Shown here one piece after another: positions 1-6,828 of a stretch of DNA of 28,545 bases. The position numbers and the translations under genes were made by a program. Source of the stretch: DATAYF01 sp036272735. GTDB taxonomy: Bacteria; Chloroflexota; Ktedonobacteria; Ktedonobacterales; Ktedonobacteraceae. Positions within the stretch are counted from its first letter, which is position 1. Each line of letters opens with the position of its first letter. Below the pieces are notes generated by a model. That model had not been told where the DNA came from and searched no databases. It was given only the letters and a program-made list of their open reading frames with translations. The DNA is taken from assembly GCA_036272735.1 (NCBI GenBank), contig DATAYF010000492.1, positions 1 to 28,545 on the forward strand. Direction: 5' to 3'.

Positions 1-59
1 GTGAGCAGGGCAGTACCGGATGGCGATGCCACCCTACCATGATAATGCGCTATCAGTTC

Positions 60-623
60 TCACTTTCTTGATCGCTTTACAAATGTGGATACACCCCAAA
101 TAATACCAGAAACGACCACCACAACAGGACTTATAAATATCGACACCGTTGCGAGATACACTAATACCATAAAAAAAATTGAAATAACTGGAGGGTAGTA
201 TTTCAGAAAAGTAGCAGCATCAAAGAGATTTTGAGAGCTTACACCCGGCATACTAGAATTTATTGCACTAAAAACTATAAGTATAACTATCGATGCCCCA
301 AGAGATATTAAGGATGCCCAGAAAACTCTGGACGATTTACGACGACGGCGAGGTTGAAGAGATGCATGCGATGGAACAGCATAAGGATTGAATTGCTCGT
401 ATGGAGTTGGTGGCGGCGGCGGTGTGGGTATCTGCACTGGAAATGGAGCATATTGAGTTGGTGGCAGTAGTGATGGCTGCGGAGACGCATCAGGAGAGGA
501 TAGAGTCGTCAGATTATAGGGTGATATTGAAGAGCTAGAAACAGAGTACGGCGTGACTGCTCCACACATAGGACAATGCGCCACTTCCGTAGGAAGCTGA
601 GCATTACACGAACTACATTGCAT
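60..623 (-). CDS. Zinc-ribbon, proline-rich, two-TM membrane protein of unknown function
   Basis: A 187-residue protein. It opens with a zinc ribbon (CSSC ... CPMCG, two CxxC knuckles in the first 21 residues), continues with a Ser/Pro/Tyr-rich linker to about residue 90, a basic patch (RRRRKSSR) and two hydrophobic segments (about residues 101-120 and 146-180). I start it at the ATG at 623 because AGGAG lies 7 nt upstream; an in-frame start six codons earlier has no such site. Family knowledge: zinc_ribbon-plus-TM proteins are common and poorly characterised. Inference: the ribbon and linker face the cytoplasm and the TM pair anchors it. It resembles the gene at 1165 in plan but not in detailed sequence, and they are divergently transcribed. 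No enzyme motif is visible. Confidence 0.75.
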   Translation of the reverse strand: MQCSSCNAQLPTEVAHCPMCGAVTPYSVSSSSISPYNLTTLSSPDASPQPSLLPPTQYAPFPVQIPTPPPPPTPYEQFNPYAVPSHASLQPRRRRKSSRVFWASLISLGASIVILIVFSAINSSMPGVSSQNLFDAATFLKYYPPVISIFFMVLVYLATVSIFISPVVVVVSGIIWGVSTFVKRSRK

Positions 624-1164
624 GAAAGTTCTCCTGATCATTATTCTGAAGCATTTAGGGGCAGGTTTCTTATATCATTGCCCAGGAAGGCGATGGCTAC
701 AAACGAGAGTGTTTCCTCGATATTTATTGAAGAGCTTTAAGCCCCATCTATTATACGTTACCGTTGACATAAACTCAACAGGTCGTTGCAAATACCTGAG
801 CCGTAGGCCAGGTGCATCACGTCGCTGTCGGTCTGCATAAGGTATTCGTCTTGTTGCATAGCTATTCTACCAATTGAAACGTACTATAAGGGATAAGAGC
901 GTTGTGTCCATAGACATAGCTGCCTCTTGTTCTCTACTGATAGAATGTAGGGATGGTACTCATAAATAGGGCACCAGAGCATTCAAATCAACTGGTATTA
1001 TTGTTTTTCAACGAAATTATCGTGTTCGTCATACGAGGTAGAGCAGCTACGGTGAGAATGTGCGCAGCTACAACCTCCGGCCGTGCTGCCAGGGCTTAGA
1101 TTTTCGCCCGATCATGGTTCATCTGCCTCAAGACAAAGGCACTGGACTTTGAAAGGAGTATCGC
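624..1164. other. Gene-poor divergent intergenic region
   Basis: This 541-bp stretch separates two divergently transcribed zinc-ribbon genes and should hold both promoters. I see no convincing coding sequence: the 72-codon frame at 622-840 has an atypical composition, no ribosome binding site and overlaps the start of the neighbouring gene. I found no hexamer pair good enough to call a promoter, no tRNA-like fold and no long inverted repeat. Confidence 0.5.
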
Positions 1165-1929
1165 ATGTTTTTTTGTGGTCAATGTGGTCTGCAATTGGCT
1201 CCTAATATCACCCGCTGTCCACGTTGCGGAGCAACAGTAGATCCAAATGCACAGCAGGGAGGGAATGCACATGCTGACGATCAAACCGTCGCCTCGCCCT
1301 CGCTGTCAAACCAACTAGGGCAGCATCCCTCCCAACCAGGTACCCAGGGACCTTTCACACCGCCAAATCAACAACGCCTGGTGCTAGGTTCAGACAGTGG
1401 AGGAAACCACGAGTACGGGACGCAAGGGGCATTCGACGCAACCAGCCGGATGGGGTCCACGTCCAATCCCGTTTCGAACGTACCGCCTGTCAATCCAAAC
1501 TACTATCCGCAAAGTGGAGGGAACTACCAGGGCTACTATCCACAACAGGGTTTTCAGAGCGGCAACGCGTATCAAACGCAAAATCCGTCGTCGCTTCAGA
1601 GTTTCGCAACACCTGACGCTGCTCAGTACGCGCAACAGCAGGAGCAGGTACAGCGTGAGCAAGCGCAGGCCAAACGGATCAGCCAGGGCAAAGCGACTGG
1701 CCTCGTGCTCATTTTAATTGGCTTACTCTGCGTACTGGGCGCTATCGTGCTTTTTATCGTGCACGGCAGTTCATCTCAAGGGTCCAGCACAACGTCAGGC
1801 AGCGCTATTATTCTTCCTGCATCTCAGCGCACAGCAGCACTTGTCTCACCTTTGAACGTCAACCTACACGGCACATCCTTTTATACCCAGGCAGGTTGGC
1901 AGTTCCGCATACAACCCGCAGCTTTATAA
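1165..1929 (+). CDS. Zinc-ribbon, Gln/Gly/Tyr-rich, single-TM protein of unknown function
   Basis: A 254-residue protein with an AAAGGAG ribosome binding site 7 nt before the ATG. Residues 4-21 form a zinc ribbon (CGQCG ... CPRCG). Residues about 28-165 are low complexity, rich in Gln, Gly, Asn, Pro and Tyr with YYPQ repeats, so probably disordered. One TM helix follows (about residues 177-197, after a basic KRISQGK patch), then a Ser/Thr-rich external tail of about 55 residues. The plan (cytosolic zinc ribbon, floppy linker, TM, short outside tail) suggests a membrane-tethered adaptor, but that is inference. The stop codon is followed 20 nt later by the first of two long palindromes. Confidence 0.8.
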   Translation: MFFCGQCGLQLAPNITRCPRCGATVDPNAQQGGNAHADDQTVASPSLSNQLGQHPSQPGTQGPFTPPNQQRLVLGSDSGGNHEYGTQGAFDATSRMGSTSNPVSNVPPVNPNYYPQSGGNYQGYYPQQGFQSGNAYQTQNPSSLQSFATPDAAQYAQQQEQVQREQAQAKRISQGKATGLVLILIGLLCVLGAIVLFIVHGSSSQGSSTTSGSAIILPASQRTAALVSPLNVNLHGTSFYTQAGWQFRIQPAAL

Positions 1930-1948
1930 ACCTTTCCGATAATGTGGA

Positions 1949-2000
1949 TACATAGATAATCATTGATGGTCTGGTCGGACCATCAATGATTATCTATGTA
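1949..2000. repeat. Long perfect palindrome H1 (23-bp arms)
   Basis: Arms at 1949-1971 and 1978-2000 are perfectly complementary, with a 6-nt centre. It begins 20 nt after the stop of the zinc-ribbon gene. No T-tract follows directly (the next T run is at 2013-2017), so a standard intrinsic terminator is not proven, although the RNA would fold very stably. The 50-nt core at 1950-1999 aligns without gaps to palindromes H2 and H7. Confidence 0.9.
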
Positions 2001-2030
2001 GAAATAAGCGCCTTTTTACAAGAAAACAAG

Positions 2031-2084
2031 TCACATTGAAGAACGCTGATGGTCCGACCGGACCATCAGCGTTCTTCAATGTGA
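2031..2084. repeat. Long perfect palindrome H2 (25-bp arms)
   Basis: Arms at 2031-2055 and 2060-2084 are perfectly complementary around a 4-nt loop (GACC). It lies 31 bp after H1. The 50-nt core at 2033-2082 shares the ACAT outer ends and the TGATGGTC/GACCATCA inner box with H1. All six differences in the left arm are matched by compensating differences in the right arm. Confidence 0.9.
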
Positions 2085-2218
2085 TAGCATTTTAGCTACA
2101 CTACAGAAATATGTTCCTCCCACATATTGAAGTCTCCCAATTCCAATACACGTGTAAAATAGAAGTAAAGCAACAATTCGTGCCTAAGCAAATTTTTGAC
2201 TACATGCAAGGAAATGGG

Positions 2219-3400
2219 ATGCAACCACAACTTCTCCCTTTCGAACTCAAACGTTCCGAAAAACCAACGCCCGCAGCACGCCCACCCCGAAGGCGGCGCC
2301 CGTTTGTTCTACTCGCAATCATTTTGGGGTCTATCGTGCTGCTGCATCTTATCGCTTTTACGCATACGGCCGATCCTAGCAAACCCATTCGGAACTGCCT
2401 CGACATCGTACGCTACAATAACTACAGCCAGTTTGCCATCGCCACCCAGCAGAACGAAAAAATAGGCAACGTCCAACTTGTTGACCAACTGATACCCGGA
2501 CAAACAACCGTCGTTGTGCCCATCGTGCCTAGCGTTGATGCTGGCACCCCTGAGCAATTACTCGACCTCTACGTTTATAGTTGCGCCGTCAGCGATAATC
2601 ACCCTGAGATTGCACTCCAATTCAAACAACAACACCTCGTAAATGCTACATTTACCGTCACCCAGGCACACACTCTCGACGTTAGCGAGCTTGACCCGCT
2701 TCAGAGTACAGATACAAACACGTCAACACCATTCCAGCGGATGGTGAACCGCGAATACACCTGGAACAACGGCGCTTTTGTGCAAACGTCCTTTCCCGGA
2801 CTTTACCCCGTCACCAGCCGCGTCGAGGCGCAAGATCTGCAAACGCAGTCCAACCAGGGCCGCCCTTTCCAATGGTTAGACCCCCTGATAACGACCAGCC
2901 AGATGGCGAAAGACCTTTTGCACTGGAACGCCGGGACTTTCTCCGCCAAGTTACTCACGCAGAGCACCAAAGAGGCGCACGTGTTATTAACACAGCGCAC
3001 ACAACACTTCACGGTGCAGGTCACGCTACAACGGCTCATTCAACCTGATGAGAATGGATTATGGTTCGTCACCCAGGCGCAAAGCAGCCACATGAGCATC
3101 GACACATTTCCACTACAAAGTCCAATCTCCTCCCCAACGACGATTCAGGGCACAATGATGCCCACGCCAGGCCACAATACCATCACCATGTTCGATCACA
3201 TGCTTTCACCTCTGCCAACCCAGGTATCACCAACATTCGCATTGCAATCACACAGAAACTACACAGGTAGTGTCTTCTATACGAATACGATCCCCAATCA
3301 ACCAGGGCTGCTACTCATCGAACGTATTCCAAAGGGGAGCGATTTGTCGGCTCAGCAAGCTGCTGGACAATTATTACTCACCAGCGTCCTACTGGACTAG
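2219..3400 (+). CDS. Membrane-anchored extracytoplasmic protein of unknown function
   Basis: I place the start at the ATG at 2219 because AAGGA lies about 6 nt upstream; this gives 393 residues. Longer in-frame starts at 2111 and 2204 lack a site. A short Pro/Arg-rich cytoplasmic segment ends in RPPRRRRP, followed by one TM helix (about residues 29-47) and a 340-residue outside domain with alternating beta-type sequence. Near the end, the stretch from about residue 304 (SPTTIQGT ... GSVFYTN ... LLTSVLL) is vaguely like the Gmad2 immunoglobulin-like domain of spore-germination proteins; this is a weak impression only. Family knowledge does not give a function. It follows the H1/H2 palindromes and is probably a separate unit from the zinc-ribbon gene. 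Confidence 0.75.
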   Translation: MQPQLLPFELKRSEKPTPAARPPRRRRPFVLLAIILGSIVLLHLIAFTHTADPSKPIRNCLDIVRYNNYSQFAIATQQNEKIGNVQLVDQLIPGQTTVVVPIVPSVDAGTPEQLLDLYVYSCAVSDNHPEIALQFKQQHLVNATFTVTQAHTLDVSELDPLQSTDTNTSTPFQRMVNREYTWNNGAFVQTSFPGLYPVTSRVEAQDLQTQSNQGRPFQWLDPLITTSQMAKDLLHWNAGTFSAKLLTQSTKEAHVLLTQRTQHFTVQVTLQRLIQPDENGLWFVTQAQSSHMSIDTFPLQSPISSPTTIQGTMMPTPGHNTITMFDHMLSPLPTQVSPTFALQSHRNYTGSVFYTNTIPNQPGLLLIERIPKGSDLSAQQAAGQLLLTSVLLD

Positions 3401-3488
3401 TGAGAGATGAGTACGTCAACACATTGGCGTCTCTTTATGGTTGCTGCTATTTGGGCGAAACTTAGGCCATGGAACCATCAATGCTCAT

Positions 3489-3986
3489 CTATATTGCCAT
3501 CTGGTAATACGCCATTTGCATAGGAGCCTCTTCGACCCCCACGGTGAGCGAGTGCACCCGCGCAATATCATACTGTTGCGCTAACGTCGCATGAAGCTCG
3601 TTGCCAACATATTCCGCGAGGCGCTCCGCCGTTGAATTATCAAGAGGAAGTTCGATCACATCGGCACGAGGAAAGACGTAGCGTTTCTCTTTATAGCGCA
3701 ATTCCCAGGAATCGAGCGAGGGAATCAACTCGAAATGTGGGTTATGCATTGGTAGCAAGAAGCGATGGTCCAGGCGTTGGCAAATTTCTCGCGTCAGACG
3801 CTTCAGCACCGTAAAATCAAAGACCAGCTTATCCTCACCCAGTTCGCCCTCCATCTCGACGAGCACCTTATAGTTATGACCATGCAACCGTTCGCACGTG
3901 CCGCTGTACGTGATAAAGTGGGCTGCACTGAATTTCAGATATCCCCCCTCAACCTTCACCCTACGCGTGATCCGCTTACCCGACAT
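3489..3986 (-). CDS. 6-pyruvoyl-tetrahydropterin synthase / QueD-family protein
   Basis: A 165-residue T-fold enzyme of the PTPS/QueD family, which acts on 7,8-dihydroneopterin triphosphate to give either 6-carboxy-tetrahydropterin (queuosine route) or 6-pyruvoyl-tetrahydropterin. Zinc ligands are visible as His23 (FSAAH) and His35/His37 (LHGHNY); Cys31 sits in CERLHGH, the CxxxHGH arrangement typical of QueD. LDHRFLLP and the GVEEAP glutamate pair are the remaining family motifs. It is longer than the usual 120-140 residues because of an insert around residues 93-115. I prefer the ATG at 3986; a TTG ten codons earlier is possible, and neither has a strong ribosome binding site. No other queuosine genes are present here, so substrate choice is open. 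Confidence 0.9.
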   Translation of the reverse strand: MSGKRITRRVKVEGGYLKFSAAHFITYSGTCERLHGHNYKVLVEMEGELGEDKLVFDFTVLKRLTREICQRLDHRFLLPMHNPHFELIPSLDSWELRYKEKRYVFPRADVIELPLDNSTAERLAEYVGNELHATLAQQYDIARVHSLTVGVEEAPMQMAYYQMAI

Positions 3987-4046
3987 GACAAAGCCCCATT
4001 TCCGCTCTGATCTCAAGATGACAACCAGATTATTTTTTGTGCTCTC

Positions 4047-4075
4047 AGGATATCATTCACCGGATGAAGAAACAA
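4047..4075 (-). promoter_or_regulatory. Candidate promoter for the QueD-family gene
   Basis: On the minus strand, TTGTTT (4070-4075) and TATCCT (4047-4052) are separated by 17 nt, about 60 bp upstream of the ATG at 3986. The match to the sigma-70 consensus is moderate. Confidence 0.35.
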
Positions 4076-4124
4076 GAGAGAGACTTGTCGTTGTTCGCAC
4101 CTCCAGCGTGCCTAAAAAGCGATG

Positions 4125-4151
4125 TTGGTAATCAGAGAGGTGTGCTATACT
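4125..4151 (+). promoter_or_regulatory. Candidate promoter for the SCP2 gene
   Basis: A good -10 box TATACT (4146-4151) preceded by TTGGTA (4125-4130) with a short 15-nt spacer. It lies about 50 bp before the ribosome binding site of the SCP2-domain gene. Confidence 0.4.
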
Positions 4152-4202
4152 GTAGCAAAGCCAGCAGGAGCCTATCCTGCGTGCTCATAAAAGGAGAATT
4201 AA

Positions 4203-4523
4203 ATGACTGTAGAAGAAACCTTCGAGGCGATGCAGCACTTATTTAATCCAGCGGCAGCATCCGGCGTAAACAAGACCGTGCAATGGAATATCAGTGGCAA
4301 TGAGGCAGGCGTGTGGGCCGTAAAAATTGCCAACCAGGCATACGAACTCATCAAAGGTGGCGTCGAAAAACCGGACCTGACCATGAGCATGAGCGATGAA
4401 ACCTGGATCGCCATTGCTGAAGGAAAACTAGACCCGGTCAACGCCTTCATGAGTGGCAAAGTAAAAACACAAGGCGATGTGATGCTGGCGATGCGCATCA
4501 ACCAGATATTCCCCCGTAAGTAG
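4203..4523 (+). CDS. SCP2 sterol-carrier domain protein
   Basis: A 106-residue single-domain protein with AAAGGAG 6 nt before the ATG. The whole length matches the SCP2 sterol-transfer fold: an amphipathic N-terminal helix (EETFEAMQHLFNP), a beta-sheet core (KTVQWNISG ... GVWAVKI), the conserved PDLTMSMSDETWIAIAEGKLDPVNAFMSGKVKTQGD stretch around residues 59-94, and a final short helix. Family knowledge: such stand-alone proteins bind or carry hydrophobic ligands in a lipid-binding tunnel, with ligands rarely known in bacteria. It is transcribed from its own promoter, divergently from the QueD-family gene, and a terminator-like hairpin follows. Confidence 0.93.
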   Translation: MTVEETFEAMQHLFNPAAASGVNKTVQWNISGNEAGVWAVKIANQAYELIKGGVEKPDLTMSMSDETWIAIAEGKLDPVNAFMSGKVKTQGDVMLAMRINQIFPRK

Positions 4524-4533
4524 CATTACAAGG

Positions 4534-4586
4534 TAGATGGTTGAGTTTGTCGTAGGCCGAAAAATCACAACATTCCCAACCATCTA
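4534..4586 (+). terminator. Terminator-like hairpin after the SCP2 gene
   Basis: Arms TAGATGGTTG (4534-4543) and CAACCATCTA (4577-4586) pair perfectly around a 33-nt loop that can pair further (TTGT/ACAA); TTTC follows. The outer TAGAT/ATCTA box is similar to the ATAGAT box of the long palindromes, so this may be a decayed relative. Confidence 0.5.
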
Positions 4587-4605
4587 TTTCAGAAAGAAGG
4601 CATGC

Positions 4606-4635
4606 TTGCACAAGCGAAAAAGGCTATGGTATACT
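4606..4635 (+). promoter_or_regulatory. Promoter of the double-HTH regulator gene
   Basis: TTGCAC (4606-4611), 18-nt spacer and TATACT (4630-4635) preceded by TGG, which forms an extended -10 element. It lies 83 bp before the start codon at 4719. Confidence 0.65.
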
Positions 4636-4718
4636 CAAGGTAATTAAGACTGAACCCTTAGTTGGCTATCACTTGTAGCTTTTAGCATCGCAACGGACAA
4701 CCGTAGAAAGGACCCACT

Positions 4719-5189
4719 ATGGTTCTGAGGAGTGCCGAGTTACAGCGTAACCTACAGCATCTTAACGGTATGCTCACGACCCACGAAGCAGCCAAACAAC
4801 TCGATCTTAGCTATTGGCACTTTATGCATTTAGTAGAAGCTGGAAGAATCCCAGGTGTTCGCGTCGTTGATCGATGGCTCTTCTCTCTGGATGATCTCGA
4901 CGAGTATCGCAGAAGTAAGTATGGTGCGCTGGAAGATCTGGCAAGAACAGCTCTGACCCATACAGCCGTCAATCTGACCGAGAAACAATCCACCATTTGC
5001 CACTACCTCAGCGCCAACAAACGCCCCTCAGAAATTGCCCGCATACTTCAACAATCTCGCCAGGCCGTTCACTCACAAATCGCCTTGATACGAGAAAAAG
5101 TCACGCGCTACATGCTGCAAGCAAATAGTTCGCCCGGCCAACGTCGTTCCGCTCGCAACAGACGCCCAACCGTCCAACTCCAAGCCTGA
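4719..5189 (+). CDS. DNA-binding protein with excisionase-type and LuxR/sigma-type HTHs
   Basis: A 156-residue protein; AAAGGA precedes the ATG by 8 nt. Residues about 18-66 (MLTTHEAAKQLDLSYWHFM ... GRIPGVRVVDRWLFSLDDLDEYRRSK) match the MerR/excisionase-like HTH_17 pattern, in which a helix-turn-helix is followed by a beta-wing. Residues about 88-133 (LTEKQSTICHYLSANKRPSEIARIL ... AVHSQIALIREKV) look like a LuxR/sigma-region-4 type HTH. The C-terminus is basic (RRSARNRRP). Inference: a transcription regulator that uses two DNA-reading heads; its target is unknown. It has its own strong promoter and is followed by a repeat-rich convergent intergenic region. There is no integrase nearby, so I do not call it an excisionase. 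Confidence 0.8.
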   Translation: MVLRSAELQRNLQHLNGMLTTHEAAKQLDLSYWHFMHLVEAGRIPGVRVVDRWLFSLDDLDEYRRSKYGALEDLARTALTHTAVNLTEKQSTICHYLSANKRPSEIARILQQSRQAVHSQIALIREKVTRYMLQANSSPGQRRSARNRRPTVQLQA

Positions 5190-5251
5190 ACGCGCAATCA
5201 TAAAATGTCTCTGTCGCGTTAAGCAGGCAACTTGTGGCCTGGCAAACCATC

Positions 5252-5338
5252 AACGTTCGTGTATGTGTCCAGGACGCATTAATGTTCCTTTATGTGTTCT
5301 GAGTACATAGACGTTGCTACATGTGTCCAGGGCACATG
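5252..5338 (+). repeat. Three tandem 29-bp imperfect direct repeats
   Basis: Units at 5252-5280, 5281-5309 and 5310-5338 abut without spacers. Each has the pattern (a/g)aYgtt near its start and a central atgtgtYc segment. The third unit overlaps the left arm and loop of palindrome H3. The first two are diverged; no coding frame runs through them. Confidence 0.7.
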
Positions 5339-5354
5339 TAGCAACGTCTATGTA
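5304..5354. repeat. Long palindrome H3 between convergent genes (22-bp arms)
   Basis: Arms 5304-5325 and 5333-5354 are perfectly complementary around a 7-nt centre that can add a G-T and two G-C pairs. It sits 115 bp after the HTH gene stop and 54 bp from the end of the facing DUF1786 gene, a position that suits a bidirectional transcription stop. Outer box ACATAGA/TCTATGT is shared with H1. Confidence 0.85.
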
Positions 5355-5408
5355 TCACACTAAGCAAGCTCTATCCAAATTGGATAGAAACAGTGCTTTC
5401 TGCATTCA

Positions 5409-6563
5409 TTATAAGCGTGAGAGCAACGATGGCTCGATCAGTGGCGCAAGCTGTGGAGCGTGATCGGCGAGCGCACGCAAAAGACCAAAATTACCGGTAA
5501 TCATCATATCACCATGGGGCGTTGCTTCGTAGGGCTTGAGATGCGAGCCGCGCAACAATTCCCGCCGTGGCCCGGTGACCGCCAGGAAAGGAAAAGCGCG
5601 CTGTGCGGATGCCTGACGTGCGAGGATTAACGCACCATGACCGCTATCAGCAAACACCTCGTCATTGGTCAACACGCCAGCAGCAAGTTTGGTCAGTAGT
5701 TCTTCCAGGCGTTCCCGCGTAATTTCGCCCGTGTGATGCTCAAAAATGCCAACGATCTTGCCATCTACCAGGTGAAATCCCAGCGTATGGAAGTTGCCAA
5801 CGTTGCAAAGAATACACTCGGATTGCGCCCGCACACGCGGATCCTCCAACGCCCCCAGTACGGCAGCAGAGCCGGTATCCATCAACAGGATTGGGGCCTG
5901 GGCAGTGGATTGGCTCAGGCGCAGGTAGCGTTGGGCACTGCCAATAATGGATTGTAAACGCGTGAGTTCGGTGGGAATATGCTGCGCGGCATACGCGAAA
6001 GCGCTAGGAGTCGGATCGCGCTGTACGGTACGAGCAATAAAATCGAAGCGGAAACGGCGATCACTCACGCCCGGAGGAGCCGCACCATGATCGAACGCCG
6101 CCAGTGCCAGTGCATCTACACGCACATCCACATCGAACGCTTGCAGTGCCGTAATGATGGCCTGGGCATTGAAATCTTGCAGTTCAACGTGCACAGTGTC
6201 GGGTAGCGCGGCCCGACGAGCCGATTCGTCCTCGTCGACAATTTCAAAGCCCATTTTTTCGACCATGCTCAGGTCATCATCAAAGGTGCGGCCAGCTTCG
6301 GGAGTCACAGCAACAGGATAGCCCGCCAGAGCATGGTCACGCGCCGCCCAGTGGCAGGGTCCGCCGCCCATGGTCACACCGGTCAGCACTATGGCCTGCT
6401 TTTGGGCCGTGGCCTGCTTGATGCGTTCTGCGATAATCACTGTAGGCGACGGCATGACCATTTTGAAGCAATTCTCTATCGTCTTCCCACTTTCGAAAAG
6501 TAGGATATCTTGCGTTCCTGTACCCACATCAATCGCCAGAATCCGTAGCGAATCTGCTATCAT
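5409..6563 (-). CDS. DUF1786 family protein (actin-like ATPase fold)
   Basis: A 384-residue protein starting at the ATG at 6563, which has GAGGAG 7 nt upstream; a start five codons earlier does not. It matches the DUF1786 family, often labelled as a putative pyruvate formate-lyase activating enzyme although it has no radical-SAM CxxxCxxC. The N-terminus ILAIDVGTGTQDILLFES is a phosphate-1-like loop of the ASKHA (sugar kinase/actin/Hsp70) fold, and LLMDTGSAAVLGAL around residue 225 resembles a second phosphate loop. VTMGGGPCHWAARDH near residue 65 is a further family-typical segment. Its true reaction is unknown. It ends close to palindrome H3 and is divergent from the GH15 gene, with palindrome H4 between them. 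Confidence 0.85.
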   Translation of the reverse strand: MIADSLRILAIDVGTGTQDILLFESGKTIENCFKMVMPSPTVIIAERIKQATAQKQAIVLTGVTMGGGPCHWAARDHALAGYPVAVTPEAGRTFDDDLSMVEKMGFEIVDEDESARRAALPDTVHVELQDFNAQAIITALQAFDVDVRVDALALAAFDHGAAPPGVSDRRFRFDFIARTVQRDPTPSAFAYAAQHIPTELTRLQSIIGSAQRYLRLSQSTAQAPILLMDTGSAAVLGALEDPRVRAQSECILCNVGNFHTLGFHLVDGKIVGIFEHHTGEITRERLEELLTKLAAGVLTNDEVFADSGHGALILARQASAQRAFPFLAVTGPRRELLRGSHLKPYEATPHGDMMITGNFGLLRALADHAPQLAPLIEPSLLSRL

Positions 6564-6597
6564 GTATCGTCTCCTCACTATTAAGAGCTTTTTCTAA

Positions 6598-6603
6598 AGT
6601 ATA
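6598..6603 (-). promoter_or_regulatory. Candidate -10 box for the DUF1786 gene
   Basis: TATACT on the minus strand, preceded directly by TG and lying 35 bp upstream of the ATG at 6563. I do not see a convincing -35 box at the right distance. Confidence 0.35.
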
Positions 6604-6636
6604 CAATGCGCAACGCGACCAATGACAGAACGAACG

Positions 6637-6703
6637 TTCTCATGCATATAGATGGTGGTGTATGGGGCCGGGCCCCATACACCACCATCTATATGCATGA
6701 GAA
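6637..6703. repeat. 67-bp perfect palindrome H4 in a divergent promoter region
   Basis: Arms 6637-6669 and 6671-6703 are perfectly complementary over 33 bp with a single central G. It lies between the divergent DUF1786 and GH15 genes, upstream of both, so it cannot be a simple 3'-end terminator for either. The G/C-rich centre (GGGGCC/GGCCCC) and the ATATAGAT outer segment give a very stable cruciform or RNA hairpin. Confidence 0.93.
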
Positions 6704-6786
6704 TCAAGCAAAGCCGGGCGACAAAAAAATACAGCGTTGATGAGACAAATAGGCTTATTTTACATCCATATTCACGCAAATTGCTG

Positions 6787-6792
6787 TATACT
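6787..6792 (+). promoter_or_regulatory. Candidate -10 box for the GH15 gene
   Basis: TATACT preceded directly by TG, 36 bp before the start codon. The nearest TTTACA is 22 nt away, too far for a standard pair, so only the -10 is supported. Confidence 0.4.
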
Positions 6793-6828
6793 CATTAGAA
6801 TAGCAAAAATAGCAAGGGAACAAGACAT

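Noticed and set aside
622..840. 72-codon plus-strand reading frame
   Set aside because: No ribosome binding site, overlaps the start of the zinc-ribbon gene on the other strand, and composition is unlike the real genes.
3401..3488. Terminator between the convergent genes ending at 3400 and 3489
   Set aside because: Only a 5-bp AGAGA/TCTCT stem with a long loop can be drawn; too weak to call.
5252..5338. 29-bp direct repeats as a CRISPR array
   Set aside because: The units touch each other with no spacers, are only three and are diverged; no cas genes are present.
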